Assembly: GCA_023435945.1 (NCBI GenBank)
Contig: JAEZLB010000284.1
Coordinates: forward strand, 1-6,362
Direction of reading: 5' to 3'
DNA: 6,362 nucleotides
Origin: Pseudomonadota bacterium
GTDB taxonomy: Bacteria; Pseudomonadota; Gammaproteobacteria; Burkholderiales; Burkholderiaceae_D
This document shows positions 4,193 through 6,362 of the stretch, in pieces. The notes under the pieces were generated by a model. The model made no database searches, was not told the DNA's origin, and worked only from the letters and a program-made list of their open reading frames with translations. Within the stretch, counting starts at the first letter, position 1. Every line of letters begins with the position of its first letter. The position numbers were made by a program, and so were the translations under genes.

Positions 4193-5653
4193 TTGGAGCC
4201 GCAGCGTTTTGGAACACGTTTAATCTACTGGGCAAGCCTTTTTATAGCGCTTCTCTTAAGCGGATGTGCCGGTCCCGTATACACCACCGACGATGGCAGC
4301 CCTGTCGATGAAAAACTGCTCGCTAGTATCCGCCTGTACGGCAAAGCTGAACAAGCCCTGCATCCGCCCATCGTCAAAGCCGCTGAGCTCAAGGACTTCA
4401 GTTGCGATACGCAATGGGAGCTTCCCTTTGTCGTAGCAACTTCTTACGATCTTCCACGCCAGGAGAAAATCGCCTGGGCACGCGGCCTTCAAGTCGACGA
4501 ACGCCTCACCATCATTGCTGCCGCACCCAACTTGGGCCTCAAGGCCGGTGACAAGATCATTGAAATCGATGGCGATGACGATGACCCACTGGACTTGTAC
4601 GAAGAGCTGATGGAATTCCGGGACGAGGGCGATGAGTTCCCAATCACGCTATCGGATGGACGCAAGTTTGAGATCACGCCAGTCAAGGTATGTCGTGGCC
4701 TAGTTCAGGTGACCAAGCCTGTCGATCCTAATGCCCAGCACTATCACTGGTTGAGCACTACGCATCCGATGAGTTTGTTCGGTCATGACCTGACACCTGA
4801 CGAAGCGATGTGGGTCGTGTTATGGACGCAAGGCTTGTCTGAAGAAGCTGGCGCCCGCATGAAGACCTACCATTATGGGATGAAGTTCGCGCGCACGGCG
4901 ATCACCGTTGCCAGCATTGCCAGCGGCGTCGGCGCAGCAGCACAGGCAGCCTCGACGGCGGCGGCCAATATCGCCGCAACAGAAGCGAGTAAGGCGGCAG
5001 CGCAAGCAGCGGGCAAGGAAATCGCCAGCCACGTCGCCCAGCAGATGGCTGATTCAGTACGCGAGGCAATGATAGAGGCCACCATCAAAGGAGTTGCCAA
5101 GGAAGCCGCCAAGGCTGCTGCTCAGGAGATGGCTAGTGCTGCTATTGCCAACGCCGGCTTGTTCAAGAGTACGCTCAGTGGCATTTCCTGGATGGCCGGT
5201 ACCGGATTCTACATGGCAGACAAATGGGCACTGGATCGCATGCCCGTACTTGGTGCCGATCCAATGGCAGCCTTTACCCTGCATCACAAACTGGCGACCA
5301 AGGGTCAAGCCGACAACGCTTTTGTGTTTGATGAGGATCGTCTGAAAGACATACTCACTCATGCCGAAGCCAAGGGCTTTGGCGCACCAGCCCTCCTTGC
5401 GCTGGCAGGAGTATATGGAGACTCCGCAATGGTGGCCGACTCGCCCCTGACTGAAGATGCGCCAGCGGGCGAGGTGGAAATAGGCGACGTCGGCGCATCT
5501 GGTCACCACGAAATCGTGACGATCGGATCCACTTCAGATTCTGCTGCGTTCGCAGACGATACGCAGGCAGATACGGTGATGGCAGAAGCCCCTCAATCCG
5601 CCGAGAAGCGTGCAGATAATACCGACCCTCTCCAGCTTACCGCCAACGATTGA
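4193..5653 (+). CDS. PDZ-containing lipoprotein resembling M48 metallopeptidases but lacking the zinc site
   Basis: The product is 486 residues from TTG 4193, chosen because GGGAGG (4183-4188) precedes it. An in-frame TTG at 4178 would add five residues but has no Shine-Dalgarno. A lipoprotein signal (R5, R9, hydrophobic 10-22) ends in the lipobox LSGC with lipidated C25; Ala at +2 suggests the outer membrane. C71 and C167 flank a PDZ-like segment (about 80-165, with GLKAGDKIIEIDG at 115-127). A DEAMWVVLWTQGL segment (203-215) and YMADKWAL..MPVLGADP (340-357) line up with the DELALVLxHELAH and EADxxAL..AGYDP regions of M48 lipoproteins, but HExxH reads WTQGL and the third ligand Glu reads Met. 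No other HExxH exists. An Ala-rich helical insertion (about 245-320) separates the two parts, and an acidic tail (about 415-486) ends the protein. Likely a non-catalytic, perhaps scaffolding, relative. The family link is inferred from pattern. Confidence 0.72.
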   Translation: MEPQRFGTRLIYWASLFIALLLSGCAGPVYTTDDGSPVDEKLLASIRLYGKAEQALHPPIVKAAELKDFSCDTQWELPFVVATSYDLPRQEKIAWARGLQVDERLTIIAAAPNLGLKAGDKIIEIDGDDDDPLDLYEELMEFRDEGDEFPITLSDGRKFEITPVKVCRGLVQVTKPVDPNAQHYHWLSTTHPMSLFGHDLTPDEAMWVVLWTQGLSEEAGARMKTYHYGMKFARTAITVASIASGVGAAAQAASTAAANIAATEASKAAAQAAGKEIASHVAQQMADSVREAMIEATIKGVAKEAAKAAAQEMASAAIANAGLFKSTLSGISWMAGTGFYMADKWALDRMPVLGADPMAAFTLHHKLATKGQADNAFVFDEDRLKDILTHAEAKGFGAPALLALAGVYGDSAMVADSPLTEDAPAGEVEIGDVGASGHHEIVTIGSTSDSAAFADDTQADTVMAEAPQSAEKRADNTDPLQLTAND

Positions 5654-5671
5654 ATCTCCCTTTACAGAATT

Positions 5672-5693
5672 GCCCGGTTTGCTACGACCGGGC
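5672..5693 (+). terminator. Weak terminator-like hairpin after the lipoprotein gene
   Basis: GCCCGGT (5672-5678) pairs with ACCGGGC (5687-5693) around an 8-base loop, 18 bases after the stop. The stem is GC-rich and perfect, but only a short TTT follows 5 bases later, so intrinsic termination is likely incomplete. Confidence 0.5.
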
Positions 5694-5761
5694 GTCACTT
5701 TCCATCCTTAGCTTTTCCTGCCTTAATTGACTGAGAAAATGATATCCCTACCCCAGTTCAA

Positions 5762-5780
5762 ATGAAGTTCATCGCTTCAT
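5762..5780. repeat. Short inverted repeat upstream of the beta-barrel gene
   Basis: ATGAAG (5762-5767) pairs with CTTCAT (5775-5780). TTCATC is also directly repeated at 5768-5773 and 5776-5781. It lies about 45 bases before the next start codon. Candidate regulatory site or leader hairpin; it may be chance. No clean promoter is visible in 5700-5825: TTGACT (5727-5732) lacks a partner -10 at normal spacing. Confidence 0.25.
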
Positions 5781-5825
5781 CTATTTTGTAGTTGTCGACT
5801 ATTTATTCAATCACCAAGAATCATC

Positions 5826-6362
5826 ATGAAAAAATCCCTTCTCGCATTGGCAGCCGCCAGTGCATGTACCGTATCCACTGCTCACGCTGCTGATACCGCA
5901 ATGTCGCTATCCGCAGGTACCGCCGGCGCAGGCTTGCATGTCACCACTAAATTCACGGATTCCGTCAACTTCCGCTTCGGCTTGAATGGCTTTAGCTACG
6001 ACTTCGATGAAAGCACCGACGATGCCGATTACGACATCGACCTGAAACTGCAAACCCTGGATATGCTGGTCGACTACCATCCATTCAGTGGCAGCTTCCG
6101 CCTGACTGGCGGCTTGGTCTACAACGGCAACAAGCTGGATGCCAAGGCGGTTCCGGTTGGCGGCAGCTTCACATTCAATGGCACCACCTATACTGCCGCC
6201 GACGTAGGCGACATAAGCGGCCGTATCGATTTCAAAAAAGTGGCCCCGTATATCGGGATCGGTTTTGGCAATGCCGTTGCAGCGAACAAAGGCTGGGGCT
6301 TCACTGCGGACCTGGGCGTGATGTTCATGGGCTCCCCGAAGGTGAACCTGGCAAGCAATAAC
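5826..6362 (+). CDS. Outer-membrane beta-barrel protein, 3' end cut by the window
   Basis: 179 codons are present and no stop is reached. A signal peptide (KK, hydrophobic core 5-18, cleavage likely after A19-H20-A21) is followed by alternating polar and hydrophobic stretches with aromatic ends, typical of barrel strands: NFRFGLNGFSYDF, LVDYHPFSGSFRLTGGLVYNG, FKKVAPYIGIGFGNA and WGFTADLGVMFMGSPKV. The acidic loop DESTDDADYDID (about 61-72) would be surface-exposed. I recognise this as a family of small exported barrel proteins annotated in Betaproteobacteria as outer membrane protein, without a known substrate. It is not clearly OmpW. C14 lies in the signal sequence without a good lipobox, so signal peptidase I is likelier. 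The Shine-Dalgarno is weak (AAGA, 5817-5820). The terminal aromatic residue expected of such barrels cannot be seen. Confidence 0.82.
   Translation, partial: MKKSLLALAAASACTVSTAHAADTAMSLSAGTAGAGLHVTTKFTDSVNFRFGLNGFSYDFDESTDDADYDIDLKLQTLDMLVDYHPFSGSFRLTGGLVYNGNKLDAKAVPVGGSFTFNGTTYTAADVGDISGRIDFKKVAPYIGIGFGNAVAANKGWGFTADLGVMFMGSPKVNLASNN

Noticed and set aside
5506..5520. HHEIVT in the lipoprotein tail as a zinc-site HExxH
   Set aside because: The fifth position is Thr, not His, and it lies in the disordered acidic tail, away from the peptidase-like region.

Overview
The window looks like chromosomal DNA from a betaproteobacterium. Three things point there: the gene order of an OmpA-family gene, ubiG and a gph-type phosphatase, which is familiar from that class; an ssrA (tmRNA) gene whose tag reads ANDESYALAA, of the betaproteobacterial AND..ALAA type; and an OmpA-like protein with a short two-cysteine N-terminal module instead of a barrel. 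I cannot name a genus from sequence alone.

Layout. 1-464 is AT-rich and non-coding as far as I can see. 465-1142 encodes a periplasmic, peptidoglycan-binding OmpA-family protein and ends in a strong intrinsic terminator (1180-1206). 1289-1984 (ubiG, ubiquinone biosynthesis) and 1981-2649 (HAD phosphatase, gph or possibly mupP) overlap by ATGA and should be co-transcribed. ssrA follows at 2704-3080. Downstream of ssrA the character changes: a structured, apparently non-coding stretch (3081-3395) rich in inverted repeats, a small four-helix membrane protein of unknown function (3396-3725), and about 470 bases with one doubtful small ORF. A well-formed promoter with a palindrome at the predicted transcription start precedes a 486-residue lipoprotein (4193-5653). 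The last gene (5826 to the window end) is the start of an outer-membrane beta-barrel protein cut by the window edge.

Functional picture. The left half is housekeeping: envelope-peptidoglycan anchoring, quinone synthesis, phosphometabolite clean-up or cell-wall recycling, and ribosome rescue. The right half is envelope-directed but uncharacterised.

The most interesting item is the lipoprotein. Its layout matches the PDZ-containing M48-type metallopeptidase lipoproteins (lipobox, paired cysteines around a PDZ-like segment, then a peptidase-like region). However, the place where HExxH should be reads WTQGL, and the place of the third zinc ligand reads MAD instead of EAD, so it looks like a catalytically dead relative with a long Ala-rich insertion and an acidic tail. 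No CRISPR array, insertion sequence, integrase or tRNA gene was found.
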